In this document: piece after piece, positions 51,559 to 61,180 of the stretch | Layout: each line of letters begins with the position of its first letter | Position numbering within the stretch: the first letter of the stretch is position 1 | Assembly (NCBI GenBank): GCA_036386515.1 | Contig: DASVVO010000064.1 | Coordinates: 1-64,000, forward strand | DNA from: JAIVJZ01 sp036386515 | GTDB taxonomy: Bacteria > Acidobacteriota > Blastocatellia > Pyrinomonadales > Pyrinomonadaceae | Direction of reading: 5' to 3' | DNA length: 64,000 bases | Notes under the pieces: model-generated | What the model saw: only the letters and a program-made list of their open reading frames with translations | The model's database searches: none | Told to the model about the DNA's origin: nothing | Translations under genes and position numbers: made by a program

Positions 51559-52965
51559 ATGCCCATCAAGTTCGGAACATCAGGCTGGCGCGCCGTCATC
51601 GCCGACGAATTCACGTTCGCCCACGTGCGAATCGTAACTCGTTCTATTTGCAGCTATTTGCGCGCAAGCGGGGTGGGCGACGGGGCATCGCTCGTGGTCA
51701 GTTACGACACGCGTTTTCTGGGAGAAAAGTTTGCGGCCGAGTGTGTGAAAGAGGTCGCCGATAACGGACTGGATGCAATCTTTTGCGACCAGCCGACGCC
51801 CACCCCGACCATCTCCCACACGATTCGAGAACGGGGCGCGGCTGGCGGAATCAACTTCACGGCATCGCATAACCCGCCTGAATACAACGGGATGAAGTTT
51901 TCCACCGCGGACGGCGCGCCCGCCCTGCCCGAGGCCACCAGGCAAGTCGAAGCGTTAATCGCGGGCGCGCTGGCGGGGAGCGAAGGCGCGGCGAACGATA
52001 AAACTGCCGGTAAAGTCGAAGTTTACGACCCCCGTCCGGCCTATTTCGCCGACCTCGAAAAGAAAATCCGTTTCGACGTAATTGCCGGAGCGGGCAGGAG
52101 TTATGCTTTCGACCCGCTGTGGGGGACGGGGCGCGGCTATCTCGACACGGCCTTGCGCAGCCACGGCCTCCAGGTGGAAACCATTCACGATTGGCGCGAC
52201 GTGTTGTTTGGCGGGCGTTCGCCTGAGCCGGACGATCATCATCTGGACGAGTTGCGCGAGGCGATGAAACGCGGCGGCTGTGTGCTCGGTCTCGCCACGG
52301 ATGGCGACGGAGACCGCTTCGGCGTGCTGGATGCGGATGGGACTTTCATCACTCCCAACCAACTCATCCCGCTCCTTTTCGATTACCTCGCCGAAGCGCG
52401 CGGTTGGACGGGCGGCGTCGCGCGCTCGGTCGCCACTTCGCATCTGGTGGATCGCGTCGCCGAATCGCGCGGGTTGCCGGTGTACGAGACGCCGGTCGGC
52501 TTCAAGTTTATCGGCGAGTTGATCAACGAGGACAAGATCATCCTCGGCGGCGAAGAGTCGGCCGGACTCTCGATTCGCGGCCACTACCCGGAGAAGGACG
52601 GCATTCTGGCCTGCCTGCTGGCGGCCGAAGCGGTGGCGGCGCGCGGGGCGAGTTTGTCGGAGCAGTTGAACGAGTTGTACGCGCGCGTCGGCCGACTCGA
52701 AGCGGGGCGCATCGGCGTGCGCCTGACGCCGGAGATTCTGGCGTCGCTGCCGGAGAGATTGAAACGCGACCCGGAAGCGATTGGCGGGCGTCGCGTCGCA
52801 CGCACCAATCGCGCGGACGGGGTGAAGTTTATTTTTGAGGATGGCTCATGGCTGCTCTTGCGTCCTTCCGGGACTGAGCCGCTCGTGCGCATCTACGCTG
52901 AATCTGAATCGGAACAAGAGTTGGAGGTGCTTCTTGAACAAGGCCGCAAATACTTACTGGACTGA
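51559..52965 (+). CDS. Phosphoglucomutase/phosphomannomutase family protein
   Basis: 468 aa, the full length of the alpha-D-phosphohexomutase superfamily. The N-terminal GTSGWRA is followed by the catalytic phosphoserine loop TASHNPPEYNG (about 99-109), the metal site DGDGDRFG (about 248-255), the sugar-specificity loop GGEESAGLS, and the C-terminal phosphate-binding RPSGTEPLVRIYAE. It interconverts hexose 1- and 6-phosphates, feeding glycan and wall precursors. The 3' end overlaps the next gene by 32 nt. Confidence 0.95.
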   Translation: MPIKFGTSGWRAVIADEFTFAHVRIVTRSICSYLRASGVGDGASLVVSYDTRFLGEKFAAECVKEVADNGLDAIFCDQPTPTPTISHTIRERGAAGGINFTASHNPPEYNGMKFSTADGAPALPEATRQVEALIAGALAGSEGAANDKTAGKVEVYDPRPAYFADLEKKIRFDVIAGAGRSYAFDPLWGTGRGYLDTALRSHGLQVETIHDWRDVLFGGRSPEPDDHHLDELREAMKRGGCVLGLATDGDGDRFGVLDADGTFITPNQLIPLLFDYLAEARGWTGGVARSVATSHLVDRVAESRGLPVYETPVGFKFIGELINEDKIILGGEESAGLSIRGHYPEKDGILACLLAAEAVAARGASLSEQLNELYARVGRLEAGRIGVRLTPEILASLPERLKRDPEAIGGRRVARTNRADGVKFIFEDGSWLLLRPSGTEPLVRIYAESESEQELEVLLEQGRKYLLD

Positions 52966-53350
52966 CACGCGTCTCTCCGCGCAACGCCCCGTTGCACGCC
53001 CCTTAACGCTCGGCGCGCCGGCGCGCGAACTCTCACGCGAAATCGTCGGCACGCGCGCCGAAGTGCGCCGCCGTGGCGGACTCATTCCCTCCTGGGCTGT
53101 CTTCACCATGATCATGCTCGCCACCTTCGCGCTGTGCGTCACCGTCACGATGCGGACGCACGCCGAGATGCGCGGCGCGGAGCAGAAGTTTTCGCAGATA
53201 CGGACAGAGGTGCAAACGCTCGGCAACACGAACGAATCGCTCAAGCGCGAAGTGCAGCGTTTGCAAAACGACCCGCGCGCCATCGAGGCCGCCGCGCGCG
53301 CGCGTCTGAACATGGTGCGCGCCAACGAGTTTGTCGTGCCCGTCGATTAA
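52934..53350 (+). CDS. FtsL/DivIC-like septum formation protein
   Basis: 138 aa from the TTG at 52934. This start is preferred because GGAGG lies 7 nt upstream; other in-frame starts lie deeper within the mutase gene. A ~50-residue cytoplasmic N-terminus, one membrane helix (about 49-71), then a coiled coil with ESLKREVQRLQNDPRAIE and a C-terminal AARARLNMVRANEFV, the DivIC/FtsL pattern. Expected in the division septum. Overlap with the phosphohexomutase indicates translational coupling. Confidence 0.8.
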   Translation: MNKAANTYWTDTRLSAQRPVARPLTLGAPARELSREIVGTRAEVRRRGGLIPSWAVFTMIMLATFALCVTVTMRTHAEMRGAEQKFSQIRTEVQTLGNTNESLKREVQRLQNDPRAIEAAARARLNMVRANEFVVPVD

Positions 53351-53472
53351 CAAGCCAGGCGCAGGCTCTTTATCGCGCTGAGTCGGTGTCGCACTAATAC
53401 CCAGGTTCTGCCGGTCGCCTGCCGTTCACTGCCCGCATGGTTTCTGCTTAACGTTAGCTCCTTCCTGACAGC

Positions 53473-53505
53473 GCGCGGCCGCTCGATTTAAACGAGCGGC
53501 CGCGC
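53473..53505 (+). terminator. GC-rich hairpin after the FtsL-like gene
   Basis: A 13-bp stem (53473-53485 with 53493-53505), loop ATTTAAA. Followed on the plus strand by TACTTCATCTTT, a weak T-tract. The probable end of the mutase-FtsL transcript. The following ~150 nt up to 53659 contain no other recognised feature apart from the mutase promoter zone. Confidence 0.7.
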
Positions 53506-53659
53506 TACTTCATCTTTAGATTCTCCTTCATTTTCTCGCCGGAAGATGCGGTTGACACCCCCGTAAGTGTCAACTAATATCAAACTCTACTTATCTCGTC
53601 ATAACTTTTATTGGCAGTGAAACCGCAAGGTGCTTGCGCGGGAAAGACAGGTCATAGTC

Positions 53660-55342
<1,683 letters not shown>

Positions 55343-55373
55343 CCGTAACGCTTCGGAGAATCTTGACTGATGA

Positions 55374-55649
55374 CCGGACGCAACGCCACACGGCGAAGAG
55401 AGGCGAGCCGACGCTGATAGGCCGACGGGCGAAGCAGAAAGTGATAAGCGCAAGGCAACGGAGATTTACAAGGACGTTGAATCCGGGCTTTACATCTTCG
55501 TCGGAGCGCGTGGGCGTACCCACATCTACACTGCGGAAGGATTGCACCACACCAGCTTTCGCACGACTCGCGGCAACCGCCAGAGACGTGTCAACGCAGG
55601 CAAATGGGAACACGTTGAGCGTGCTCAATTGCCGATTGAGGTGCAATAA
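55374..55649 (+). pseudogene. Coding-like remnant without a start codon, between mutase subunits
   Basis: A 91-codon open frame (TGA 55371, TAA 55647) containing no ATG, GTG or in-frame TTG before codon ~50. The last ~60 residues read like a real protein: IYKDVESGLYIFVGARGRT, then HIYTAEGLHHTSFRTTRGNR and GKWEHVERAQLP. The codon pattern is coherent, unlike the two other frames. Probably the 3' part of a decayed gene, or a gene using a non-canonical start such as ATT. Ends 21 nt before the next small gene. Confidence 0.5.
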
Positions 55650-55670
55650 TGATTTGGGGGTTAAAGTGTT

Positions 55671-55907
55671 ATGGAAATACTAAGAAGTCAAACTATCGCC
55701 TCGGTCGAGGTTACGGACATCCAGGTCACAGAAGACGAATTGACCGTGCTGGAAACTGCCTTAACTCTCGCACTGCACACCCTCGGCACGGATGAGTTAG
55801 AGCAACGCTTCGGGGCATCGCGAGATGAGATTGAAGCCTTGTGCAATGACCTGCACGCAGGTCTGGGACGCGGCGCGCAGGAAACCCACAAGCCGGTACT
55901 TGCTTAG
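55671..55907 (+). CDS. Small hypothetical protein between mutase subunits
   Basis: 78 aa from ATG 55671. Acidic, mostly helical, with a Thr/Glu/Leu-rich middle (VTEDELTVLETALTLALHTL) and no membrane segment. I recognise no family. It is followed 12 nt later by the B12-binding subunit, so it is probably on the same transcript. Together with the preceding remnant it interrupts the usual large/small subunit adjacency. Confidence 0.6.
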   Translation: MEILRSQTIASVEVTDIQVTEDELTVLETALTLALHTLGTDELEQRFGASRDEIEALCNDLHAGLGRGAQETHKPVLA

Positions 55908-55919
55908 GTGTCGTTGCTT

Positions 55920-56324
55920 ATGAGTGAAAGAAAAATTCGCGTCCTCGTAGCCAAGCCCGGACTCGACGGTCATGACCGCGGGGCGAAAGTGATCGCGCGT
56001 GCGCTGCGCGACGCGGGGATGGAAGTGATCTACACGGGGTTGCGGCAGACGCCGGAGATGATCGTCGCCGCCGCCTTGCAGGAAGACGTTGACGCGGTGG
56101 GCGTCTCGATCCTGAGCGGCGCGCACAACACGCTCTGCCCGCGCATCGTGCAGCTTTTGCAGGAGCGCGGGATGGACGATTGCCTCGTTCTCGTCGGCGG
56201 CATCGTGCCGAAAGAGGATGTGCCGCGCTTGAAGGAGATGGGTGTGGCCGAAGTGTTCCTGCCCGGCACGTCCACCGAAGACATCGTGACGTTCCTGCGC
56301 AACAACGTGCGCCCGCGCGCGTAG
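55920..56324 (+). CDS. Acyl-CoA mutase small subunit (cobalamin-binding domain)
   Basis: 134 aa from ATG 55920. The B12-binding motif DGHDRGAK (DxHxxG) is at about 16-23, with later family segments SILSGAHNTL and GGIVPKEDVP and a C-terminal GTSTEDIV. This is the stand-alone B12 domain that supplies the lower-axial-ligand His for the large subunit. The subunits are split as in isobutyryl-CoA mutase and archaeal MCM systems. Confidence 0.95.
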   Translation: MSERKIRVLVAKPGLDGHDRGAKVIARALRDAGMEVIYTGLRQTPEMIVAAALQEDVDAVGVSILSGAHNTLCPRIVQLLQERGMDDCLVLVGGIVPKEDVPRLKEMGVAEVFLPGTSTEDIVTFLRNNVRPRA

Positions 56325-56348
56325 AAGCTCCCCTGACAAAATCTCGCT

Positions 56349-56981
56349 ATGCCGGACGATGAGCCATCGGTCGAGACGCGCCCTCCGGTGATCGTTGAAA
56401 GGCGCGCGTCGGCGATCGTCATCAGTCTCAACCGCCCCGCCGAACGCAATCCGCTCTCCGTCGCCACGCTCGAAGAATTAGACCGTCTCGTCTCCACGCT
56501 CTCCACTCAAACGGACATCTCCGCGCTCATCTTCACGGGCACGGGCGACGCCTTCGCCTCCGGCGCAAACATACGCGAACTCCGCGCGCTCACGTCCGCG
56601 ACGGCAAGCGAGTTCGCGCGTCGCGGTCAACGGCTCATGCAAAGAATAGCGGACGCGCCGCAACTCACCATCGCCGCCGTCAACGGCTACTGCATGGGCG
56701 GCGGTCTCGATCTCGCGCTCGCCTGCGACCTGCGCTGCGCTTCATCTGCCGCTGTCTTCGCACACCCCGGCGCGCGTCTCGGCATCATCACCGGCTGGGG
56801 CGGCACGCAAAGACTCCCGCGCCTCATCGGTCAGGCGCGCGCGCTCGAAATGTTCGCCACCGCGCGACGCGTGACGGCCGAAGAGGCTTATGCGATCGGG
56901 TTGGTCAACCGCATCGGCGAGCCTGTCCTGGAATGCGCTTTCGCGTTGGCGCAAACTCGCGCTCCAGCTCCGTTCGCCTGA
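56349..56981 (+). CDS. Enoyl-CoA hydratase/isomerase family protein, C-terminally short
   Basis: 210 aa. The crotonase core is present: N-terminal VISLNRPAERNPLS, the oxyanion-hole segment GTGDAFASGANIREL, the second oxyanion-hole Gly in GYCMGGGLDLALACDLR, and GARLGIITGWGGTQRLPRLIG, written without the first residues. The family Glu positions of typical hydratases appear weakly kept. The protein stops about 45 residues early, just after AIGLVNRIGEP, so the C-terminal helices that complete the trimer interface are absent. It may be a truncated gene. Codirectional after the mutase small subunit. Confidence 0.82.
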   Translation: MPDDEPSVETRPPVIVERRASAIVISLNRPAERNPLSVATLEELDRLVSTLSTQTDISALIFTGTGDAFASGANIRELRALTSATASEFARRGQRLMQRIADAPQLTIAAVNGYCMGGGLDLALACDLRCASSAAVFAHPGARLGIITGWGGTQRLPRLIGQARALEMFATARRVTAEEAYAIGLVNRIGEPVLECAFALAQTRAPAPFA

Positions 56982-57217
56982 GCGAAGCGACGGGCGGCGG
57001 CAGACGCCATCCGCTTTTCATCCCTCCAGACGTGCAACTCACCCCGCCGCAGGCTCCGCCGGACACAAAACGCTTTACGCTCTCCCGCGCTGCGCGTAAC
57101 ATCCGCCACTCCGCGCTGACCGCACGGTGGAGGCGTTCGCATCCGGCCGCCGCCTCCATTGAGGACGCACGGTCGGACGGTTCCCAACTATCACAACCTT
57201 TCCGCGTCGGAGTGTGC

Positions 57218-57649
57218 ATGACAACGCAACTCTTAAACTTTTCTTTCTTCGAACGCCGACGCGAATACGCGGCGTTTTTCCTGCGCCTCATCATCGGCTC
57301 GTTCATCATCTGGGGCGTGCAGGACAACGTTTTCAGCCGCGCGCGCATGGAAGAGTTCGCTCACTTTCTCGGCACGCAGGGCGTCCCCTTCCCGCTGTTC
57401 GCGGCCTTCCTTTCCGCCTACGCGCAGTTCGTGTGCGGCATCCTGCTGCTCGTCGGCGCATATGTCCGGCTCATCTCGATTCCCTTCATCATCAACTTCG
57501 TCGCCGCGATCATCATCGCGCATCGCGGCGATAGTTTTAGCGGCATGTTCCCCGCGCTCCTGATGATCTTCGCCGGTCTCTTTTTCCTTTTTCACGGGGC
57601 GGGCAGGCCATCGGTTGACGAGTGGCGTGAACGGCGACGCCTGCGTTAG
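57218..57649 (+). CDS. DoxX family membrane protein
   Basis: 143 aa from ATG 57218. Four hydrophobic segments (about 15-35, 55-80, 82-105, 112-128) with the family pattern AAFFLRLIIGSFIIWG, and FAAFLSAYAQFVCGILLLVGAYVR, written here as SAYAQFVCGILLLVGA. Function of most DoxX proteins is unknown; some pair with thiosulfate or quinone metabolism. The region 56982-57217 before it has no better gene. Confidence 0.88.
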   Translation: MTTQLLNFSFFERRREYAAFFLRLIIGSFIIWGVQDNVFSRARMEEFAHFLGTQGVPFPLFAAFLSAYAQFVCGILLLVGAYVRLISIPFIINFVAAIIIAHRGDSFSGMFPALLMIFAGLFFLFHGAGRPSVDEWRERRRLR

Positions 57650-58003
57650 CTCGCGTCTCACTCGCGGCGGCGCGCTCACAGCAAATTGGCCTGAGCGGAG
57701 ACGATTAACTTGACACGGGTTGAGCCGCGCGCTTATTTTAGATTTCACGCGCCGCAGTTTCCGGCGCGGGTGTGACCGAGATGTTAATGCAACCGAACAG
57801 TTCCTATCGCTATTATCGCTATGACGGCTCGCTCTCCGCACGGAGGGATGAGGCGGCGAAGAACTGTCGGCGCGTGCTCATCAGGTAGCGCACACCGAGA
57901 CGGATTCTTGAACCGGCCACTCGTCCCTTCCGCTACGGAAGGGACGAGTGGCCGGTTCTTTTTTATTTCGCCTTCAAGCTCACACGGCAATGGAGTTTCA
58001 AAC
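57650..58003 (+). promoter_or_regulatory. Candidate attenuated leader of phenylalanine 4-monooxygenase
   Basis: A promoter-like pair TTGACA (57710-57715), 18 nt, TATTTT (57734-57739) opens a ~260-nt leader. The leader contains a GC-rich hairpin near 57745-57775 and a long-range pairing ACAGTTC (57797-57803) with GAACTGT (57861-57867), then the strong terminator at 57910-57958 just 45 nt before the phhA ATG. Read-through would be required for expression from this promoter. Alternatively the terminator simply ends the DoxX transcript. Confidence 0.35.
57910..57958 (+). terminator. 23-bp perfect-stem terminator upstream of phhA
   Basis: Arms 57910-57932 and 57936-57958 pair perfectly over 23 bp with a 3-nt loop and are followed by TTTTTTATTT. 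An intrinsic terminator in the plus direction; see the leader entry. Confidence 0.93.
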
Positions 58004-58912
58004 ATGATGCAGGAACAGCAGTTCTCACCAACCGTCGCTTCCGAACCTGCGGCGCACGATGCAACCGAAACCACTGTGCAGGATGCACCCGCCGCGCCGC
58101 CGACCGCGCGACGCGCCCACGTCAAACTCGACCGCGACCACCCCGGCTTTCGCGATCAGGCATACCGCGCGCGGCGCAACGAGATCGCCGAGATCGCTTT
58201 GCGTTATGAGCCGGGTTCGCCCATCCCCGATGCGCCCTACACGGAAGAGGAACATGAACTCTGGCGCATCGTCCGCGATGCGCTCAGGCCGCAACATCAC
58301 AGCCACGCCTGCGCCGAGTATCTGAAATGCGTGGAACGACTCGACCTCGCGTGCGACCGCATCCCGCAGTTGCGCGGGGTTTCGGAAAGGGTGCGGAAGC
58401 TCAGCGGTTTCCGGCTCGAACCCGTCGGCGGGTTGGTCGCGCCGCGCGTCTTTTTGGAGTCGCTGGCAAACGGCGTGTTCCTGTCAACGCAGTACATCCG
58501 CCATCACTCGACGCCGCTCTACACGCCCGAGCCGGACGTGGTTCACGAACTGCTCGGCCATGCCGTGCTGCTCGCCAGTGAACCGATCGCCGAACTCAAC
58601 CGGCTCGTCGGCGAAGCCGTCAGGCGGACAACCACGGAGGAGGCGTTGGAGCGGCTGGCGCGCGTGTACTGGTTCACCATCGAGTTCGGAGTTCTGCGCG
58701 AAGCGGGCGAGGTCAAAGCCTACGGCGCGGGGCTGGTGTCGTCGGCGGGAGAGTTGGAGGCGATGCGGCGCGCGGAACTGCGCCCGCTGGACTTGGAGGC
58801 GGCGGCGCGGCAGGAGTTCGACACCACCGATTACCAGCCGATCCTCTTTTGCGCCGACTCCTTCGAGAGCATGTATCAGAACTTGCGCGATTACCTGGCG
58901 CGCTGGCGTTGA
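58004..58912 (+). CDS. phhA: Phenylalanine 4-monooxygenase
   Basis: 302 aa from ATG 58004, the first of two adjacent ATGs. The iron ligands of the aromatic amino acid hydroxylase family are His181 and His186 in HELLGHAV and Glu227 in WFTIEFGV. The segment SLANGVFLSTQYIRH is also family-typical. The N-terminal ~38 residues are variable and Thr/Ala-rich; no ACT regulatory domain. Converts phenylalanine to tyrosine with tetrahydropterin and O2 in the cytoplasm. No pterin-recycling gene is adjacent. Confidence 0.95.
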   Translation: MMQEQQFSPTVASEPAAHDATETTVQDAPAAPPTARRAHVKLDRDHPGFRDQAYRARRNEIAEIALRYEPGSPIPDAPYTEEEHELWRIVRDALRPQHHSHACAEYLKCVERLDLACDRIPQLRGVSERVRKLSGFRLEPVGGLVAPRVFLESLANGVFLSTQYIRHHSTPLYTPEPDVVHELLGHAVLLASEPIAELNRLVGEAVRRTTTEEALERLARVYWFTIEFGVLREAGEVKAYGAGLVSSAGELEAMRRAELRPLDLEAAARQEFDTTDYQPILFCADSFESMYQNLRDYLARWR

Positions 58913-58935
58913 ACTCGCGGCGCAATTCCGGCGAG

Positions 58936-59700
58936 CTACTTTTTGAGGAAGCGCGCGATCCCTTGTTGGCAGTCTTCGGTCATGCGGGCGATGGCGTTGA
59001 GGTCTGCGCCGGATTGGAGCGCGGCGTCGAAGGTCATGCCGTCCATGTGATAGAGCAGGCGTTTGGTGAGCATCACGGCGGAACGACTCACGCGCTCGAA
59101 GCCCGCGATGTAGCGTTCGACTTCCGTCTCGAAATTCTCATCGTCGAAAACGTGATTGACGAGGCCGAAGGCGTGCGCCTCTTCCGCGCTGACCTCCGCG
59201 CCGCGCGTGATGAGTTCAAAGGCGCGTTTCTCCGAAACGTTGCGACGCAAAATCGCCATCACCATCGCGGGCACAAACCCGATCTTCACTTCCGGGTAGC
59301 CGAAGCGCGCCGAACGCGTGGCGACGACGAGGTCGCAAGCCGTTGCCAGGCCGCACCCTCCCGCCAGAGCGCGACCGCGCACGGCGGCCACCACCGGCAC
59401 GCGCACGCGCCTGATCAACGCGAATAATTCCGCGAGCGACTGCGCATCTTCGAGGTTTTCCGTGATCGAACTTTCGGAAATTTTTTGAAGCGCGGAGAGG
59501 TCTGCGCCGGAGCAGAAGTCCGCGCCCGCGCCCGTCAGGACGACGACGCGCACGGCGTCGCTCGCGTCGGCGCGGCGCAGCGCATCTTTCAGTTCGCCGA
59601 TGAGCGCGTCGTTCAGGGCGTTGCGCTTCTCGGGACGGTTGAGCGTGAGCAGGGCAACCGCGCCTTCCACGGTGTAGATCAGTTGTGATGGCTCGTTCAT
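58936..59700 (-). CDS. Enoyl-CoA hydratase/isomerase family protein
   Basis: 254 aa from ATG 59700; 12 further in-frame residues upstream are unlikely to be translated. Full-length crotonase: ALLTLNRPEKRNAL, GAGADFCSGADLSAL (first oxyanion hole), RGRALAGGCGLATACD, and GFVPAMVMAILRRNVSE, with the C-terminal helices present. The usual second catalytic acid position is not clearly a Glu pair, so whether it is a hydratase or isomerase cannot be told. Likely in a fatty/branched-chain acyl-CoA pathway with its neighbours. Confidence 0.88.
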   Translation of the reverse strand: MNEPSQLIYTVEGAVALLTLNRPEKRNALNDALIGELKDALRRADASDAVRVVVLTGAGADFCSGADLSALQKISESSITENLEDAQSLAELFALIRRVRVPVVAAVRGRALAGGCGLATACDLVVATRSARFGYPEVKIGFVPAMVMAILRRNVSEKRAFELITRGAEVSAEEAHAFGLVNHVFDDENFETEVERYIAGFERVSRSAVMLTKRLLYHMDGMTFDAALQSGADLNAIARMTEDCQQGIARFLKK

Positions 59701-59805
59701 GTTCTTTCCGTGAGGGCGGCCGCCAAACTCCGGCATACTTTCACGGCCGACCCGGTCAAAGCTCCTTGCAAGCGCGGCGCGGGCAGGCTCTGCGCCCGGC
59801 GGCTT

Positions 59806-60720
59806 TTACGATTCGAGAAAATTGAGGAGCGCGGCGTTGACCTCCGCGGGCGATTCCTGTTGCACCCAGTGATTGCTGTGTGCGAGCCGGAGTTCGCGGT
59901 AGGGCGCATCGACGTGCTTGCCGACATCGCGCACGGTTTCCGGCCTGATGGCGAAATCGCGTTCGCCATAGATGAACAGGGTGGGGACGCGGATGCGCGC
60001 GTGCCCGTCCTGCGCCGCGCCGGGCGAGCGCGTGAGATTCGCGAAGACGTTGGCGCGGTAGTAATTGAGAGCGGCGGTGAGGGCGGTGGTGTTCGTCCGC
60101 TCGCTTTTTTGCCGGAGCGCGTTTTTATAGACGGCGAGGTCGGCATCGTTGAACGTGCCGGGGCGCGAAGTCTTTTTGAACATGCGGTCGAGCGCGGCGA
60201 AATCGCCCGCGCCCATCTGCCATTCGGGCAGGAACGGAAGCTGGAAGAAAAGCATGTACCAACTGCTCAAGGCTTGCTTGACGCTCATGTTGGCGAGCCA
60301 CACGGGCAGCGGCGGCACTTGCAGCGAAGCCACCTTCCACACGCGCTCCGGGTGACGCGCGGCCACCGCCCACGCCACGGCCGCGCCCCAATCGTGCCCG
60401 ACGACGGCTGCCTCGCGCGCGCCGAAATGATCCATGAGGCCGAGCGCGTCGCCGACCAACTTCTCCATCCGGTAGTCCGCCACGCGCGCGGGCTTGTCGC
60501 TCAGGTTGTAGCCGCGCAGGTCGGGCGCGACGACGTGGAAGCGTTCACCGAGCGCGGTCAATTGATGCCGCCACGAATACCAGCATTCGGGAAACCCGTG
60601 CAGCAACAACACCAGCCGCTCACCCCGCCGCCCGCACTCCGCGTAATGCAGGCGCACGTCGCCCACTTGCGCGTAGTCGTGGCGCACGCCGGAAATGTTG
60701 CTGTCGGATTCGCGGCTCAT
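59806..60720 (-). CDS. Alpha/beta hydrolase, epoxide-hydrolase-like
   Basis: 304 aa. The oxyanion-hole motif HGFPE is at 41-45, nucleophile Asp110 is in VGHDWGAA, and the catalytic His is in SNHWVQQE near the C-terminus. Cap tyrosines are suggested by SWYMLFF and NYYRANVF, the epoxide-hydrolase pattern; haloalkane or fluoroacetate dehalogenases are relatives. The substrate is unknown. Follows the small AtuA-like gene across a repeat element. Confidence 0.88.
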   Translation of the reverse strand: MSRESDSNISGVRHDYAQVGDVRLHYAECGRRGERLVLLLHGFPECWYSWRHQLTALGERFHVVAPDLRGYNLSDKPARVADYRMEKLVGDALGLMDHFGAREAAVVGHDWGAAVAWAVAARHPERVWKVASLQVPPLPVWLANMSVKQALSSWYMLFFQLPFLPEWQMGAGDFAALDRMFKKTSRPGTFNDADLAVYKNALRQKSERTNTTALTAALNYYRANVFANLTRSPGAAQDGHARIRVPTLFIYGERDFAIRPETVRDVGKHVDAPYRELRLAHSNHWVQQESPAEVNAALLNFLES

Positions 60721-60730
60721 GTTTCTTTAA

Positions 60731-60838
60731 GAGTGATGAGTGATGGGTGATGGGTGATGGGTAACAAAGACTACTTGCTTTTACCTATCACCTATTATCT
60801 ATCACTTATCACCTATTATCTATCACTTATCACCTATC
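60731..60838. repeat. Intergenic hairpin repeat, GATGGGTGATGGGT type
   Basis: The left arm (about 60731-60764) is GTGATGG/GTGATGAG words. The right arm (60781-60838) contains two imperfect copies of the complement, TTATCACCTATTATC. The last codons of the small AtuA-like gene, including stop 60830, lie inside the right arm. Confidence 0.8.
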
Positions 60839-61177
60839 CAGTCCGAGCGCGCGGGCTTCTGCGTCGGGCACGTCGATAAACATGCGCAGCAGGGCGGTGG
60901 AGAAGGTCTTGCCCTGCGCATCGGTCATCAGGGAGAGCGTGCCGCCGCCGCCGAGCGATTCGTGCAGCAGGAAATTGAGCGCGCCGAGGTTAGCCAACTC
61001 GAAGCGTTCCACTTTGCCCCGGCAGATGCCCTCGAAATGTTCTTTGACGCGCTCCGCCGTCACTTCGCGGACGAGCAACGGGTAGTAGTCTTCGCTGAGG
61101 GCGATGAGGCCGACGTTGGCCGTGTCGCCTTTGTCGCCGGAGCGCGCGTGCGCGAGTTTGATCAGTTGAATTTTCAT
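60830..61177 (-). CDS. Small AtuA-like protein (AtuA C-terminal-type domain)
   Basis: 115 aa. Starts MKIQLIKLAHARSGDKGD, the Arg-Ser-Gly-Asp-Lys-Gly-Asp signature of the small AtuA-related C-terminal domain family, then NVGLIALSEDYYP, and ends with SLGGGGTLSLMTD. Three nt after the NUDIX gene. The domain is fused to AtuA in some species and separate here. Its C-terminal end runs into a repeat element. Confidence 0.88.
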   Translation of the reverse strand: MKIQLIKLAHARSGDKGDTANVGLIALSEDYYPLLVREVTAERVKEHFEGICRGKVERFELANLGALNFLLHESLGGGGTLSLMTDAQGKTFSTALLRMFIDVPDAEARALGLDR

Positions 61178-61180
61178 AAC

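Noticed and set aside
55363..55683. Alternative 106-codon frame overlapping the remnant between mutase subunits
   Set aside because: Arg/Thr/Ser-rich shadow composition and runs into the next gene; the 55374-55649 frame looks more protein-like.
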